A DNA stretch of 64,000 nt, taken from Porticoccus sp033791605 (GTDB taxonomy: Bacteria > Pseudomonadota > Gammaproteobacteria > Pseudomonadales > Porticoccaceae). Below the pieces are notes generated by a model. It saw nothing but the letters and a program-made list of their open reading frames with translations. It was not told the origin of the DNA and ran no database searches. The stretch lies in the NCBI GenBank assembly GCA_033791605.1, contig JASJGJ010000094.1, forward strand, positions 1 through 64,000, in the 5' to 3' direction. Below are positions 26,856 to 36,323 of this stretch, one piece after another (the stretch's first letter is position 1; each line of letters begins with the position of its first letter). The position numbers and the translations under genes are program-made.

Positions 26856-28478
26856 ATGAATAAAACCTTCAACCACGATGTTCTGGTAATAGGCAGCGGT
26901 GCGGCAGGTATGACCGTTGCCCTTCAGCTTGCGAACAAATATAACATTGCTCTACTTAGCAAGAGCTCAATTAAGTCTGGCTCCACCTGGTATGCTCAAG
27001 GAGGCATAGCTGCAGTCTTTGATCAGCAGGATTCTACAGAATCTCACATTCAGGACACCTTGGTAGCAGGAGCAGGCCTGTGTCATGAAGATGCCGTAAG
27101 GTATACGGTCGAAAATGGACCTGAAGCGATCCGTTGGCTTATTGAGCAAGGCGTAAAATTTACCCAGAATCCAGATAATGACGAATACCACCTGACCCAA
27201 GAAGGCGGACACAGTCACCGCCGAATTCTTCATACAGCTGATGCTACGGGCAGAGAGGTGTCTTCGTCATTAGCAGACAAAGTGATCAGCAATCCTAATA
27301 TTAAGCTTTTTGAACATCACGTTATCGTTGACCTAATTACTCAGGCGGATAAACATTCCAGTCGGATTCGGTGTACCGGTGCCTACATTCTTGATACTAA
27401 AAATGACCGAGTCGGAGTATTTCAGGCCAAAGTTGTTGTTTTGGCAACGGGCGGTGCAAGTAAAGCCTATCTCTATACAAGCAACCCTGATGGTGCTACG
27501 GGTGATGGTATAGCTGTCGCTTGGAGGCGTGGATGCAGGGTTGCCAACCTGGAATTCAATCAGTTTCACCCTACTTGCCTCTATCACCCCAACGCCAAAG
27601 CTTTTTTGATGACAGAAGCGTTACGCGGTGAAGGTGCCTACTTAAGGCTGCCTAACGGGGAACGCTTTATGTCGAAATTCCACCACAAAGAAGAATTGGC
27701 TCCTAGGGATATCGTCGCTAGAGCCATTGATCATGAAATGAAACGGTTGGGAAGTGACTGTGTTTATTTAGACATCACCCATAAGCCTGCTGCTTTTATT
27801 GAGAGCCATTTTCCTACGGTTAAAGCTCAATGCTTGTCTTACGGTATTGATATCACCAAAGACCCAATACCCGTTGTTCCTGCTGCACACTACACCTGCG
27901 GTGGAATCATGGTGAATAGAATGGGTCAAACAGACTTGTGGAATCTTTACGCCATTGGAGAAACAGCATTTACTGGATTACATGGTGCTAACCGTATGGC
28001 CAGCAACTCTCTTGTTGAGTGCGTTGTTTATGGCCGTGCAGCCGCCAAAGCCATTCATGACAGTATTGTAGATATTCCATTGCCAGAACCAGCCAAAGCT
28101 TGGGATGAAAGCCGTGTCACCCATTCTGATGAAGATGTCATCATCTCCCACAATTGGGATGAGCTGCGACGTTTTATGTGGGATTACGTGGGCATCGTTC
28201 GCACACAAAAAAGACTTGAGCGTGCGAAACACCGGATAGAACTGTTACAAAAAGAAATTCAGGAATACTACAGTAATTACAAAATCAGCCGAGATCTTTT
28301 AGAGCTACGAAACCTTGTTCTGGTGGCAGAGCTCATTATCCGCTGTGCCAAACAACGTAAAGAGTCGCGTGGCCTTCACTACACTCTGGACTTTCCAGAC
28401 ACATCTCCAATTGCCAAAGACACCATCATGGTACCCATTAACTTTGCTGCACAAAATATTGTTGTCAATAAAGACTAG
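26856..28478 (+). CDS. nadB: L-aspartate oxidase
   Basis: FAD enzyme that oxidises L-aspartate to iminoaspartate, the first step of de novo NAD synthesis. The FAD-binding VIGSGAAGMTVALQLA is at about residues 11-26. The succinate-dehydrogenase-like active-site segment HTADATGREV and the ALRGEGAYLR Arg are present, with GLHGANRMASNSLVE near 377. 540 aa matches E. coli. It is divergent from rpoE, the arrangement seen in Pseudomonas, and convergent with ygfX. Confidence 0.96.
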   Translation: MNKTFNHDVLVIGSGAAGMTVALQLANKYNIALLSKSSIKSGSTWYAQGGIAAVFDQQDSTESHIQDTLVAGAGLCHEDAVRYTVENGPEAIRWLIEQGVKFTQNPDNDEYHLTQEGGHSHRRILHTADATGREVSSSLADKVISNPNIKLFEHHVIVDLITQADKHSSRIRCTGAYILDTKNDRVGVFQAKVVVLATGGASKAYLYTSNPDGATGDGIAVAWRRGCRVANLEFNQFHPTCLYHPNAKAFLMTEALRGEGAYLRLPNGERFMSKFHHKEELAPRDIVARAIDHEMKRLGSDCVYLDITHKPAAFIESHFPTVKAQCLSYGIDITKDPIPVVPAAHYTCGGIMVNRMGQTDLWNLYAIGETAFTGLHGANRMASNSLVECVVYGRAAAKAIHDSIVDIPLPEPAKAWDESRVTHSDEDVIISHNWDELRRFMWDYVGIVRTQKRLERAKHRIELLQKEIQEYYSNYKISRDLLELRNLVLVAELIIRCAKQRKESRGLHYTLDFPDTSPIAKDTIMVPINFAAQNIVVNKD

Positions 28479-28500
28479 GCACTGAGCGTCAGAGCTTCTA

Positions 28501-28950
28501 CTATTTACTTATATTGGGTGAGCATACCGCTCCCTGCAACAACAACTGTCTCAGTTGTCTCAGAGAAGCTGCATCACAGCTGTCTGGTAACAAAGGAATA
28601 GAGCTTAAAGCTTTGCAACCTCGTCCATCACGGTATTTAAAACTAATGACGCAAAGCTGACCGAAAAAATAAAACTGACGAAGTTCAACATCCTCCACCG
28701 TGACCCCTAAAATCACAAGACTAAAACAACCATTATCACAAATAATTTTTTCGCAGCAGGGTTTTTGCCAACACCGATAGGTCAAGAAAAAATTACCGAC
28801 AATGGCTAGTTGTAGAATAAAGCCTATTAATAGAGAATGGCCCAAAACCAATACAGCGAGTGAAGCCAAGGCATGGATAATAAATATCCATCGCAGTAAA
28901 TACTTAGAAAGCTTTAGGTTAAGCTCAACGGGTTTGTGATCGCGTGTCAC
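28501..28950 (-). CDS. YgfX/CptA-like small membrane protein
   Basis: 149 aa with two adjacent hydrophobic segments (about 20-38 and 42-58), then a soluble tail with CEKIICDNGCFSLVILGVTVEDVELRQFYFFG. Position directly after sdhE, overlapping it by 26 bp, and topology match the YgfX (CptA) family. The E. coli homologue has been described as a toxin acting on cytoskeletal proteins and as an SdhE partner. Sequence identity to that family is not obvious by eye, so the assignment rests largely on context. Confidence 0.68.
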   Translation of the reverse strand: MTRDHKPVELNLKLSKYLLRWIFIIHALASLAVLVLGHSLLIGFILQLAIVGNFFLTYRCWQKPCCEKIICDNGCFSLVILGVTVEDVELRQFYFFGQLCVISFKYRDGRGCKALSSIPLLPDSCDAASLRQLRQLLLQGAVCSPNISK

Positions 28951-29170
28951 GAATAATCTGCACTATCTTCAGCAAATCTGGGTCATCGGGATTTTCACGT
29001 TTGAGAAACCATCCAAACATATCCTGATCTTCACTATCTAGCAGTCGCCAGTAACGCTCCTTATCACCCTGCTCTAGCGTTGGATAAATTTTTTCCAAAA
29101 AGGGTAAAAGCACAAGGTCCAACTCAAGCATACCCCGGCGGCTCGCCCAAAAAAGTCGGTTCCTTTCCAT
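28925..29170 (-). CDS. sdhE: FAD assembly factor SdhE (YgfY/CptB)
   Basis: Small soluble protein that promotes covalent flavinylation of SdhA and FrdA. The diagnostic RRGMLELD motif is at about residues 11-18, followed by the helical FLEKIYPTLEQGDKERYWRLLDSEDQDMFGWF. The length of 81 aa is typical. It is cotranscribed with the overlapping ygfX and lies next to nadB and ygfZ, the usual neighbourhood. Confidence 0.95.
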   Translation of the reverse strand: MERNRLFWASRRGMLELDLVLLPFLEKIYPTLEQGDKERYWRLLDSEDQDMFGWFLKRENPDDPDLLKIVQIIRDTRSQTR

Positions 29171-29270
29171 CTACTATCACCTATTATTTGCCATTGAAAG
29201 GATCGGCATTATAGTGGAACTGACTAGGTTTACCCACTAAGATATATGCCTTTATTGAATCAGGGTAAAC

Positions 29271-30260
29271 ATGAACAACTGGCATATTTTTTTGCAACAA
29301 CAAGGCGCCACTATTTTGGGTGAGGGAAACCTCTTTTTTAGCGAAAGCACGAGTAATTATCCTGACCTACAGAAATCTAGCACCCTCTCCCCCCTGATTC
29401 ACTTGGGTATCATTGCACTTGAAGGCCCCGACACCAAACGCTTTTTACAAGGACAGGTGACCTGTGATGTCCTACAGCTAACGCCGGACCTCAGTATGCT
29501 GGGAGCACGCTGTAACCCTAAAGGACGAATGCTTACAAACTTCCAGCTACATGAGCTAAGCGACCAACAGGTGCTTATGGTTATGGATCGGTCCTTGATA
29601 ACACAGACGATCGATGAACTGTCCAGATTCGCTGCTTTTTTTAAAGTACAACTAACAGATGCCAGTCAGCTATATCAACTGATTGGTGTTGCGAACATCC
29701 CTGTAGAACATCAAGAAAAAATACCCACGGTTGCTTCAACTTATCGATATAAAGATGGACGACAATTACTTATCGTTCCGGAAGAACAGGCCCACCGCCT
29801 ATGGATACAACTCAGCGAAAAAGCGACTGCTGTCGGTACCGAATTTTGGGTATTACAAGATATTCAAGCAGGACTAGGGACACTTCAAATAGAAACATCA
29901 GATATGTTTATCCCGCAAATGCTTAATCTTCAAGCTCTGGAGGCTATCAGCTTTAAAAAAGGCTGTTACACCGGTCAAGAGATTGTCGCTCGTATGAAAT
30001 ACTTGGGCAAACTAAAACGCAAAATGTATCGTGCAACCATACAGGGTGGAGAGTTACCCAGCCCGGGAACTGCCTGCTACTTACCCGGGCAGGAGCAAAG
30101 CATAGGCAACGTGGTAAAAGCGGTTCATGTCGATGAAAATTCTATGGCGTTATTATTGGTACTGACAGAGACTGCCGCGCAAGGCAATCAACTAACCATT
30201 GGTCACGGGGACATACAATCTATCCAGTATCAATCTCTACCCTATGATACAAATCTATAG
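29271..30260 (+). CDS. ygfZ: folate-binding protein YgfZ
   Basis: Tetrahydrofolate-dependent factor for repair or maturation of iron-sulfur enzymes such as MiaB, structurally related to GcvT. The YgfZ signature KGCYTGQEIVAR has its essential Cys at about residue 232. The N-terminal region has LQGQVTCDV. The length of 329 aa is normal. It is divergent from sdhE and likely cotranscribed with the small membrane gene 87 bp downstream. Confidence 0.95.
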   Translation: MNNWHIFLQQQGATILGEGNLFFSESTSNYPDLQKSSTLSPLIHLGIIALEGPDTKRFLQGQVTCDVLQLTPDLSMLGARCNPKGRMLTNFQLHELSDQQVLMVMDRSLITQTIDELSRFAAFFKVQLTDASQLYQLIGVANIPVEHQEKIPTVASTYRYKDGRQLLIVPEEQAHRLWIQLSEKATAVGTEFWVLQDIQAGLGTLQIETSDMFIPQMLNLQALEAISFKKGCYTGQEIVARMKYLGKLKRKMYRATIQGGELPSPGTACYLPGQEQSIGNVVKAVHVDENSMALLLVLTETAAQGNQLTIGHGDIQSIQYQSLPYDTNL

Positions 30261-30347
30261 CTCAACGCTATAGTCTATCCAATATCTTGATCCTATGACT
30301 CACGTCACATCTGAGAGTTATGGATAAACTGGAAAATAGAATCGTTT

Positions 30348-30761
30348 ATGCTCGACTGGCTCGCTGAACACCAAACACTATTTACCTGGCTCGGTATAAT
30401 ATCGTTAATCACTTTTGTTGGAAGCCTGCTTGTCTTACCTTGGCTTTTAGGCTTGATTCCAGAGGATTATTTTTTACACCACAGCCGAAGCCCCACTCAC
30501 TTGAAAGCACGTCACCCTGCCGTACGCTTACTATTACTCATAGGGAAGAATCTGTTGGGCTTATTCTTGATTTGTGGTGGGATTTTGATGTTATTTTTAC
30601 CTGGACAAGGGCTTTTAACCCTTGCTGCGGGGTTGTTACTACTCGATTATCCCGGAAAATATTTACTTGAACGACGCATAGTCGCCCACCCTTCTGTGTT
30701 ACAAGGTATTAACTGGATTCGGGCCAAAGGTAATCACCCACCCCTAAAAGTAGAATCCTAG
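30348..30761 (+). CDS. PGPGW-type small transmembrane protein
   Basis: 137 aa with three predicted membrane helices (about 13-35, 62-80 and 85-100). The segment LFLPGQGLLTLAAGLLLLDYPGK resembles the PGPGW transmembrane family (usually PGPGWLTI), with the key motif here as PGQGLLTL. No catalytic residues are evident and the function is unknown. It is downstream of ygfZ on the same strand and convergent with ung. Confidence 0.72.
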   Translation: MLDWLAEHQTLFTWLGIISLITFVGSLLVLPWLLGLIPEDYFLHHSRSPTHLKARHPAVRLLLLIGKNLLGLFLICGGILMLFLPGQGLLTLAAGLLLLDYPGKYLLERRIVAHPSVLQGINWIRAKGNHPPLKVES

Positions 30762-30794
30762 CGACTCCCCCCGTTCACGAGACTTATCACACTT

Positions 30795-31508
30795 CTACTC
30801 TGCCACCTCATTCACTGGTGGCAACTGCCAATCAATGGGTACTAAGTCTCGCTGCTTGAGGTATTGATTTACCTGTGAAAAGTGTTTGCAACCAAAAAAA
30901 CCTCGATAAGCAGAAAGCGGTGAAGGGTGTGGAGCCTTTAGAACCAAGTGCTTAGATGTATCAATAAAAGCACCTTTCTTTTGGGCATAACTTCCCCATA
31001 ATAGAAAGACTAGCCCCTCTCGCTGCTCATTTAACGCTTGTACTGCTCTATCCGTAAATTGTTCCCAACCTTTTCCCTGATGGGCTCCAGCATTACCCTG
31101 CTCAACCGTCAGAGTAGCGTTTAGTAGCAAAACACCTTGCTGTGCCCAATGAGTTAGGCACCCATGCTCTGGCAAAGGTATGCCCAGATCACTTTGTAAC
31201 TCCTGACACATATTTCGCAACGAGGGTGGAATAGCCACACCGGGAGGAACAGAAAAACATAAACCATGTGCTTGGTGGGGCCCGTGATAAGGGTCCTGTC
31301 CTAAGATCACAACTTTAACTTGGTCAAACGGTGTGTCATTAAATGCCGAAAACCAGTTAGACCCTGCAGGATAAATCACCTTACCTTTCGCTTTTTCCTC
31401 TGCCAAGAACTGCTTTAGTTGTATCATATAGGGCTTATCAAATTCACCCCCCATAGCCGCTAACCAAGAGGGATGAAGCTTAATACGAGTATTTTTCACA
31501 ACATACAT
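30795..31508 (-). CDS. ung: uracil-DNA glycosylase
   Basis: Excises uracil from DNA at the start of base excision repair. The active site GQDPYHG has catalytic Asp72, and the DNA-intercalating loop HPSPLSA has His194. The length is 237 aa. A GTG three codons in (before KNTRIKLHPSW) is an alternative start. A 7-bp inverted repeat (30801-30807 with 30817-30823) lies in its 3' end but has no T-run. Confidence 0.97.
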   Translation of the reverse strand: MYVVKNTRIKLHPSWLAAMGGEFDKPYMIQLKQFLAEEKAKGKVIYPAGSNWFSAFNDTPFDQVKVVILGQDPYHGPHQAHGLCFSVPPGVAIPPSLRNMCQELQSDLGIPLPEHGCLTHWAQQGVLLLNATLTVEQGNAGAHQGKGWEQFTDRAVQALNEQREGLVFLLWGSYAQKKGAFIDTSKHLVLKAPHPSPLSAYRGFFGCKHFSQVNQYLKQRDLVPIDWQLPPVNEVAE

Positions 31509-31597
31509 CCAACTATTATCTTAATTGGGAGCCAATAAACCGTAATTACTGTGGCAAATCAACTTGCGTCTATTAATTTAATTATTATGAGGGTGGA

Positions 31598-32431
31598 ATG
31601 AAAAGAAAAATAGGCATAGCGCTTGGTGGTGGTGGAGCTAAAGGTATCAGCCATATTCTGGTACTTGAGGCCCTTGAGGAGATGGACCTGAAACCCTCCT
31701 TCGTAACCGGCACAAGTATCGGAGCATTAATTGGTGCGATGTATTGCGCAGGCATGCCTACGTCAGAGATGAGAGAAATTTTTCTAGAATTCAGCCTTCG
31801 AGATAATGAGTCTCTCAAACATATTGTCACCCGCAAACATCTCTTCAAATGGCTTGATTTCATTGGGCCACAATTTCGTGGGCCTGGATTGTTACGTGTA
31901 GAAAACCTGCTAACCTACTTGTTTGAATCTGTACATGCTACCCGCTTTTCTGATCTAGACATCCCACTTCAAGTGGTCGCCTCAGATTTTTGGAGCCGAG
32001 AGCAAGTCATTTTAAGTAAGGGGGCATTAATTCCCGCCATTCGTGCCAGCATGTCTCTACCCGGTTTATTTGAGCCGGTAAAAATAAATCGTCGAGTACT
32101 GATCGATGGCGGTGCTGTTAACCCGGTACCGTTCGACATCCTTCCCAAAGAATGCGATCTGGTGATTGCCATTGATGTGATTGGTGAACGCACGGTTTCT
32201 GAAAAAATACCCTCTTTATCTGAAGCTGTTTTCAACACCTACCAGATTATGCAAAAGAGTATTATCAGGGAAAAGCTAGCAGCAATGGCCCCAGATATTT
32301 ATTTTGAACCCAATGCGGGAAAACTACGAGTCCTTGAGTTTTATCGAGCTAATGAAGTCTTCAACATAGCTGAAACCATCAAACAACCATTGAAAGAAAA
32401 AATCACTCACTGGTTGAACAACCACGAATAA
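31598..32431 (+). CDS. patatin-like phospholipase family protein (RssA-like)
   Basis: Ser-Asp dyad lipid acyl hydrolase fold. The oxyanion hole is GGGGAKG (10-16), the nucleophile elbow GTSIG has Ser40, and the catalytic Asp is about 170 in LIDGGAVNPVP. 277 aa with no signal peptide, so cytoplasmic, like RssA/YchK-type proteins. The lipid substrate cannot be inferred. Its 3' end overlaps the convergent hydrolase gene by 29 bp. Confidence 0.87.
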   Translation: MKRKIGIALGGGGAKGISHILVLEALEEMDLKPSFVTGTSIGALIGAMYCAGMPTSEMREIFLEFSLRDNESLKHIVTRKHLFKWLDFIGPQFRGPGLLRVENLLTYLFESVHATRFSDLDIPLQVVASDFWSREQVILSKGALIPAIRASMSLPGLFEPVKINRRVLIDGGAVNPVPFDILPKECDLVIAIDVIGERTVSEKIPSLSEAVFNTYQIMQKSIIREKLAAMAPDIYFEPNAGKLRVLEFYRANEVFNIAETIKQPLKEKITHWLNNHE

Positions 32432-33197
32432 ACGCTTCAATTGCAGCATTGGTTTCCTCAGGTTTTTCAATGGGCGTACCATGACCTGAATCCTTGATTA
32501 CCACCAATTTAGCATTCTGCATTGCGTCAACGATGATTTGTTTTATCGCCACCGGTGAATAGTCCTTATCGCCGGTTAACATTAATGTAGGCGTTTTTAT
32601 CGTGGATAACTGAGGCAGTACACTCCATCCAAACAATGATTTCAAATTACGTAAATAGATTTTTTTCGGATTGCTGGCAATCTGAGCCGCCAGTGATTCA
32701 ATCAAGTCGTCATGTCCTTCACTGGCAAACATGTTTTCAGCGACTTTTCGCCCAAAACGCTTCATGCCAAATAAATGAATAAGTAATAAACGCACCCACA
32801 GCATTTTTTTAGCGGCAAAGGTATCATTGGGTAATGCTGGCCCGGAATTGACAATAGTCATACTCAGCAAACGTTCGGGTGAATCCGCGGCTAATTGAAA
32901 AGCGACCATTCCACCCATAGAAAGCCCGACAATATGGGCAGCACCAACCCCTAACTCATCCATTAGAGCCACAATATCTCCGGCATGAAGAGGAATGCTG
33001 TAATTGATATCCGGCTTTTCCGACTCTCCGTGTCCCCTGAAATCTGGTGCGATAACTCGATAATACTGACTAAAATGTTTTATCTGTGGTTGCCAGTCTG
33101 CCCGGCAGATACCCAAACCATGTAAAAGTATAATCGGCTCACCCTGTCCTTCATCGGCATAAGCAATTATTACTCCGTTCACTTTTACTGTTGGCAT
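32403..33197 (-). CDS. alpha/beta fold hydrolase
   Basis: 264 aa. The oxyanion region is LLHGLG (24-29), the nucleophile GLSMGG has Ser93, the acid is around Asp210-212 (LTGDKD), and the His is about 239 (DSGHGTPIEKP). PDFRGHGESEKP is typical of the 3-oxoadipate enol-lactonase/BioH-like branch. No aromatic degradation genes are nearby, so the substrate is not assigned. It is convergent with and overlapping the patatin gene. Confidence 0.87.
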   Translation of the reverse strand: MPTVKVNGVIIAYADEGQGEPIILLHGLGICRADWQPQIKHFSQYYRVIAPDFRGHGESEKPDINYSIPLHAGDIVALMDELGVGAAHIVGLSMGGMVAFQLAADSPERLLSMTIVNSGPALPNDTFAAKKMLWVRLLLIHLFGMKRFGRKVAENMFASEGHDDLIESLAAQIASNPKKIYLRNLKSLFGWSVLPQLSTIKTPTLMLTGDKDYSPVAIKQIIVDAMQNAKLVVIKDSGHGTPIEKPEETNAAIEAFIRGCSTSE

Positions 33198-33418
33198 TAC
33201 TTGTAACCTATAGTTGAAACTAAATACCCGTTAAACAAAAATATATTCAAAAATTTTGGTTCGTATGTGGTGGAGACCACCCAACACCTAGAAATTTTCT
33301 ACCACCTTATACTTTCTCTACTACCTGAGAATGGTTGTGGTAAATTCAATGATACTTTAGTGTTTCCAAACAAAGAATTCCAACAAATGCCAAAAACAAA
33401 CAATAAAGGTTAGCTCGA

Positions 33419-34615
33419 ATGGTAAATATCATCGACCGCCAGCAAGAAGAAAGAAAATTATCCTTATTTAGATTAGCTTTTCGTCCATTCTTTTTGTTTG
33501 CCAGCTTATTTTCAATCTTAGCCCTATCTCTTTGGGCTATATTTTTATACAACCCCACATCTATGTGGCAACCTTTGGGTGGTTGGTATTGGTGGCATGG
33601 ACATGAAATGTTATTTGGCTTTGTCTCAGCCATTATTGTTGGTTTTTTACTCACAGCCGTTCAAAACTGGAGTGGTATCCCGGGCTTATCAGGATGGCCA
33701 TTAGCTCTTTTGTTCATTATTTGGCTGGCAGGGAGGCTATTGGTACTTTTTCCAGTGATTCCAAAAATAGCTATTGCTGTGCTGGACACAAGCTTTTTGC
33801 CCATTGCCGCCATTACATTAAGCTATCCTATTATCAGGACAAAACTGTGGCGAAATTTAGCCTTCGTACCGCTACTGCTATTAATGGCTTGGACTAACGG
33901 ACACGCTCATTATCGATTGATGCAAGGAGAGGCATTTTCTCTTCCCGATACTCAAGGGACTATTTTACTTATAACCTTAATCATTATAGTCATGGGTGGT
34001 CGAGTCATCCCTTTCTTTACTACCAATGCCTTGGGGCTTAAAAAACCTCAACCTATCGTGGTCATAGAGCTACTTGCTATTGTCCCCTTGCTACTGGTAA
34101 CACTTTACAGCCTTATAACGCAGAACTTACAACCCCAGCCTCATCAAGGCTTTTTACTGTTAATTTCAGTAGTTGCAAATGCAATACGCATTGGAAGGTG
34201 GAAGAGCGAATTAACGCTCAAAAACCCTCTACTTTGGTCGTTACATCTCGCCTATTTGTTCATTATTCTGAGTTTGAGCTTATTGACCTTGTACCATTTC
34301 AAGCTAAGCATTCCTCTTACCAGTTCATTACACGGCCTGACTGTAGGCGGCATGGGCTTAATGATTTTAGCAATGATTAGCCGCGTGTCTCTTGGCCACA
34401 CGGGGCGCACTTTAAATGTAGGCACTGGGATGATCCTTGGCTATATTGCTCTTATAATCGCGACAGTGATGAGGGTCATCCCTCCTCTCATCACCAGCCA
34501 ACTAACCCCATGGTATATTCTCAGCGCCCTATGCTGGCTGTTTGCCTATGTAGCCTTCGTATGGATTTACTGGCCAGTCTTAACCAGACCTAGAGCGGAT
34601 GGAAAACCTGGCTAG
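33419..34615 (+). CDS. NnrS family membrane protein
   Basis: Polytopic haem- and copper-containing membrane protein family linked to nitric oxide tolerance and denitrification. 398 aa with about 11-12 hydrophobic helices. Hallmarks are FRLAFRPFFLFAS near the N-terminus, WWHGHEMLFGFVSAIIVGFLLTA (about 60-82) and RVIPFFTTNALG. No nitrite or NO reductase gene is in the window and no clear FNR or NsrR site was seen upstream. It is followed by ctaA and a cytochrome c gene. Confidence 0.92.
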   Translation: MVNIIDRQQEERKLSLFRLAFRPFFLFASLFSILALSLWAIFLYNPTSMWQPLGGWYWWHGHEMLFGFVSAIIVGFLLTAVQNWSGIPGLSGWPLALLFIIWLAGRLLVLFPVIPKIAIAVLDTSFLPIAAITLSYPIIRTKLWRNLAFVPLLLLMAWTNGHAHYRLMQGEAFSLPDTQGTILLITLIIIVMGGRVIPFFTTNALGLKKPQPIVVIELLAIVPLLLVTLYSLITQNLQPQPHQGFLLLISVVANAIRIGRWKSELTLKNPLLWSLHLAYLFIILSLSLLTLYHFKLSIPLTSSLHGLTVGGMGLMILAMISRVSLGHTGRTLNVGTGMILGYIALIIATVMRVIPPLITSQLTPWYILSALCWLFAYVAFVWIYWPVLTRPRADGKPG

Positions 34616-34697
34616 GCCCCCATCATACTGTTGATTGAAATGCGGATTTCACTACAATACCGGGTGACTTTTTCTGGCCTAAAAGAACTTTCGAATT

Positions 34698-35744
34698 ATG
34701 CTGAACAACCAAGACCGCTATAACCGTCAAATTGCCTTATGGCTACTGCTTTGCGCCGGAGTTATTTACTCCATGATCATGCTTGGTGGGTTGACTCGGC
34801 TGACGCATTCTGGGCTTTCCATGGTGGAATGGAAGCCTTTAATCGGCGTAATACCTCCTCTCAATGATGCCGCGTGGCAAGCAGTATTTCATAAGTATCA
34901 ACAATTTCCCGAGTACCAAAAAATAAACCATCAAATGACAGTTGATGAATTTAAATCAATTTTTATGTACGAATATCTACATCGTGTCCTGGGTCGGCTC
35001 ATCGGCCTCATTTTTCTACTGCCTTTTTTATTCTTCTACTTTAAAAAACGCATAAAAACGGGCCTGACACCTCAACTGATCGTCATGTTTGCATTAGGTG
35101 GCCTTCAGGGCTTATTGGGATGGTACATGGTTAAAAGCGGGCTGGTGGATAACCCTAGGGTCAGCCAATATCGGTTAACAGCTCACCTCGGTGCAGCGGT
35201 CATTATCTATGGCTATATCCTCTGGGTAGCTTTTGGTCTTTTATCCGTCAACAAGATGGTTTCGATACAAGGACAGAGTATTAAGCGTTTTGCCTTCCTG
35301 CTCAGCGGTTTGATCTTTTTAATGATACTGACTGGAGGTTTGGTGGCAGGTACGCATGCAGGTTTGGCTTACCCCACATTCCCTCTAATGGGAGATTCTT
35401 TTATTCCACCCGGGTTATTTAGTACAAATCCCGCGTGGTTAGCCATATTTGAAGATATAACAACCATTCAGTTTAACCACCGAATCTTTGCTTACACTCT
35501 GTTTGTTCTTGTTATGGGTTTTAGTTTAACCGTATTAAGAAAAACTGACTCAAAGATATTGCATAGAGGCATATATTGTCTGGTGGCTTTATTACTGACC
35601 CAGATAACCCTTGGCATTTCGACACTACTTATGCATGTACCAGTACCTTTGGCCGCTGCACATCAAAGTGGAGCAATCGCTTTGTTCACAGTATCTTTGT
35701 TCGTAAGCCAATGTTTAAGCCTTGATAAAAAGGAACAACATTAA
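34698..35744 (+). CDS. ctaA: haem A synthase, COX15 type
   Basis: Membrane enzyme that oxidises haem O to haem A for aa3-type cytochrome oxidases. 348 aa with about 8 helices. Candidate haem-ligand His are in EYLHRVLGR, LTAHLGAA, QFNHRIFAY and AAHQSGAI. GGLTRLTHSGLSMVEWKP and the internal PEYQ...MTVDEFKSIF...EYLHR block match the alphaproteobacterial/mitochondrial COX15 type and not the Pseudomonas type. No cox operon or ctaB is present in the window. It is 82 bp after nnrS. Confidence 0.92.
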   Translation: MLNNQDRYNRQIALWLLLCAGVIYSMIMLGGLTRLTHSGLSMVEWKPLIGVIPPLNDAAWQAVFHKYQQFPEYQKINHQMTVDEFKSIFMYEYLHRVLGRLIGLIFLLPFLFFYFKKRIKTGLTPQLIVMFALGGLQGLLGWYMVKSGLVDNPRVSQYRLTAHLGAAVIIYGYILWVAFGLLSVNKMVSIQGQSIKRFAFLLSGLIFLMILTGGLVAGTHAGLAYPTFPLMGDSFIPPGLFSTNPAWLAIFEDITTIQFNHRIFAYTLFVLVMGFSLTVLRKTDSKILHRGIYCLVALLLTQITLGISTLLMHVPVPLAAAHQSGAIALFTVSLFVSQCLSLDKKEQH

Positions 35745-35914
35745 AAATCACAGCTCACAGAATTTTTACAACTTATTTTTAATGCTTCTGGTAGACTTTA
35801 AAGAATACTGTAGTACACATTGAATGGTCACATTAAACAATTGCACCTTATAATGGATTTTTTATCCCAACATATTTCCAGACCTAAGATATTTGCATAC
35901 GAGGAGTGTTAACT

Positions 35915-36220
35915 ATGAAAAAACTGATCGGAACCATAATGGGCATAGCATTATTCACTGTCGGTAGCCATGCCATAGCTGCCGGTGACGCTGCTTCCGG
36001 ACAACGTTTGTCAGCCGCATGTATTGGTTGCCATGGAGCAGATGGTATTGGTAAGAATGATCTGTGGCCCAACCTTGCTGGACAAAAAGCAACCTATTTG
36101 ACGAAGCAAATAAAAGCTTTTCGTGATGGTCAGCGTAGTGACCCAATGATGTCTAATATGGTAAAAACGCTGACGGATCAAGATGCTGAAGATCTGGCCG
36201 CTTATTACTCTGGATTATAA
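35915..36220 (+). CDS. class I cytochrome c (cytochrome c553-like)
   Basis: Small periplasmic electron carrier. The signal peptide ends near SHAIAAGD. The haem c motif CIGCH is at residues 36-40, and a Met axial ligand is expected in DPMMSNMV (about 77-83). ATG 35915 has GAGGAG at 35901-35906, so it is preferred over the GTG at 35906, giving 101 aa. It could serve an oxidase or a thiosulfate or NO pathway; proximity to ctaA and nnrS is suggestive only. A strong terminator follows. Confidence 0.92.
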   Translation: MKKLIGTIMGIALFTVGSHAIAAGDAASGQRLSAACIGCHGADGIGKNDLWPNLAGQKATYLTKQIKAFRDGQRSDPMMSNMVKTLTDQDAEDLAAYYSGL

Positions 36221-36277
36221 TGATTGATAGTCCGTTTTTATTTTAAAGATGGCCTTGTTGTAAAGATAAAATGAGCA

Positions 36278-36315
36278 CATAAAAAAACCGGTTGTTAGAG
36301 ACCGGTTTTTTTATG
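36278..36315. terminator. bidirectional terminator between cytochrome c gene and purL
   Basis: A perfect 15-bp inverted repeat (CATAAAAAAACCGGT and its complement, 36278-36292 with 36301-36315) closes an 8-base loop. A-run and T-run flanks serve both the + strand cytochrome gene and the - strand purL, whose stop is at 36324. Confidence 0.88.
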
Positions 36316-36323
36316 TCTAAAAA

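Noticed and set aside
30795..30823. Terminator between ung and the PGPGW-type gene
   Set aside because: There is a perfect 7-bp stem with a 9-base loop at the end of ung, but no T-run follows on either strand.
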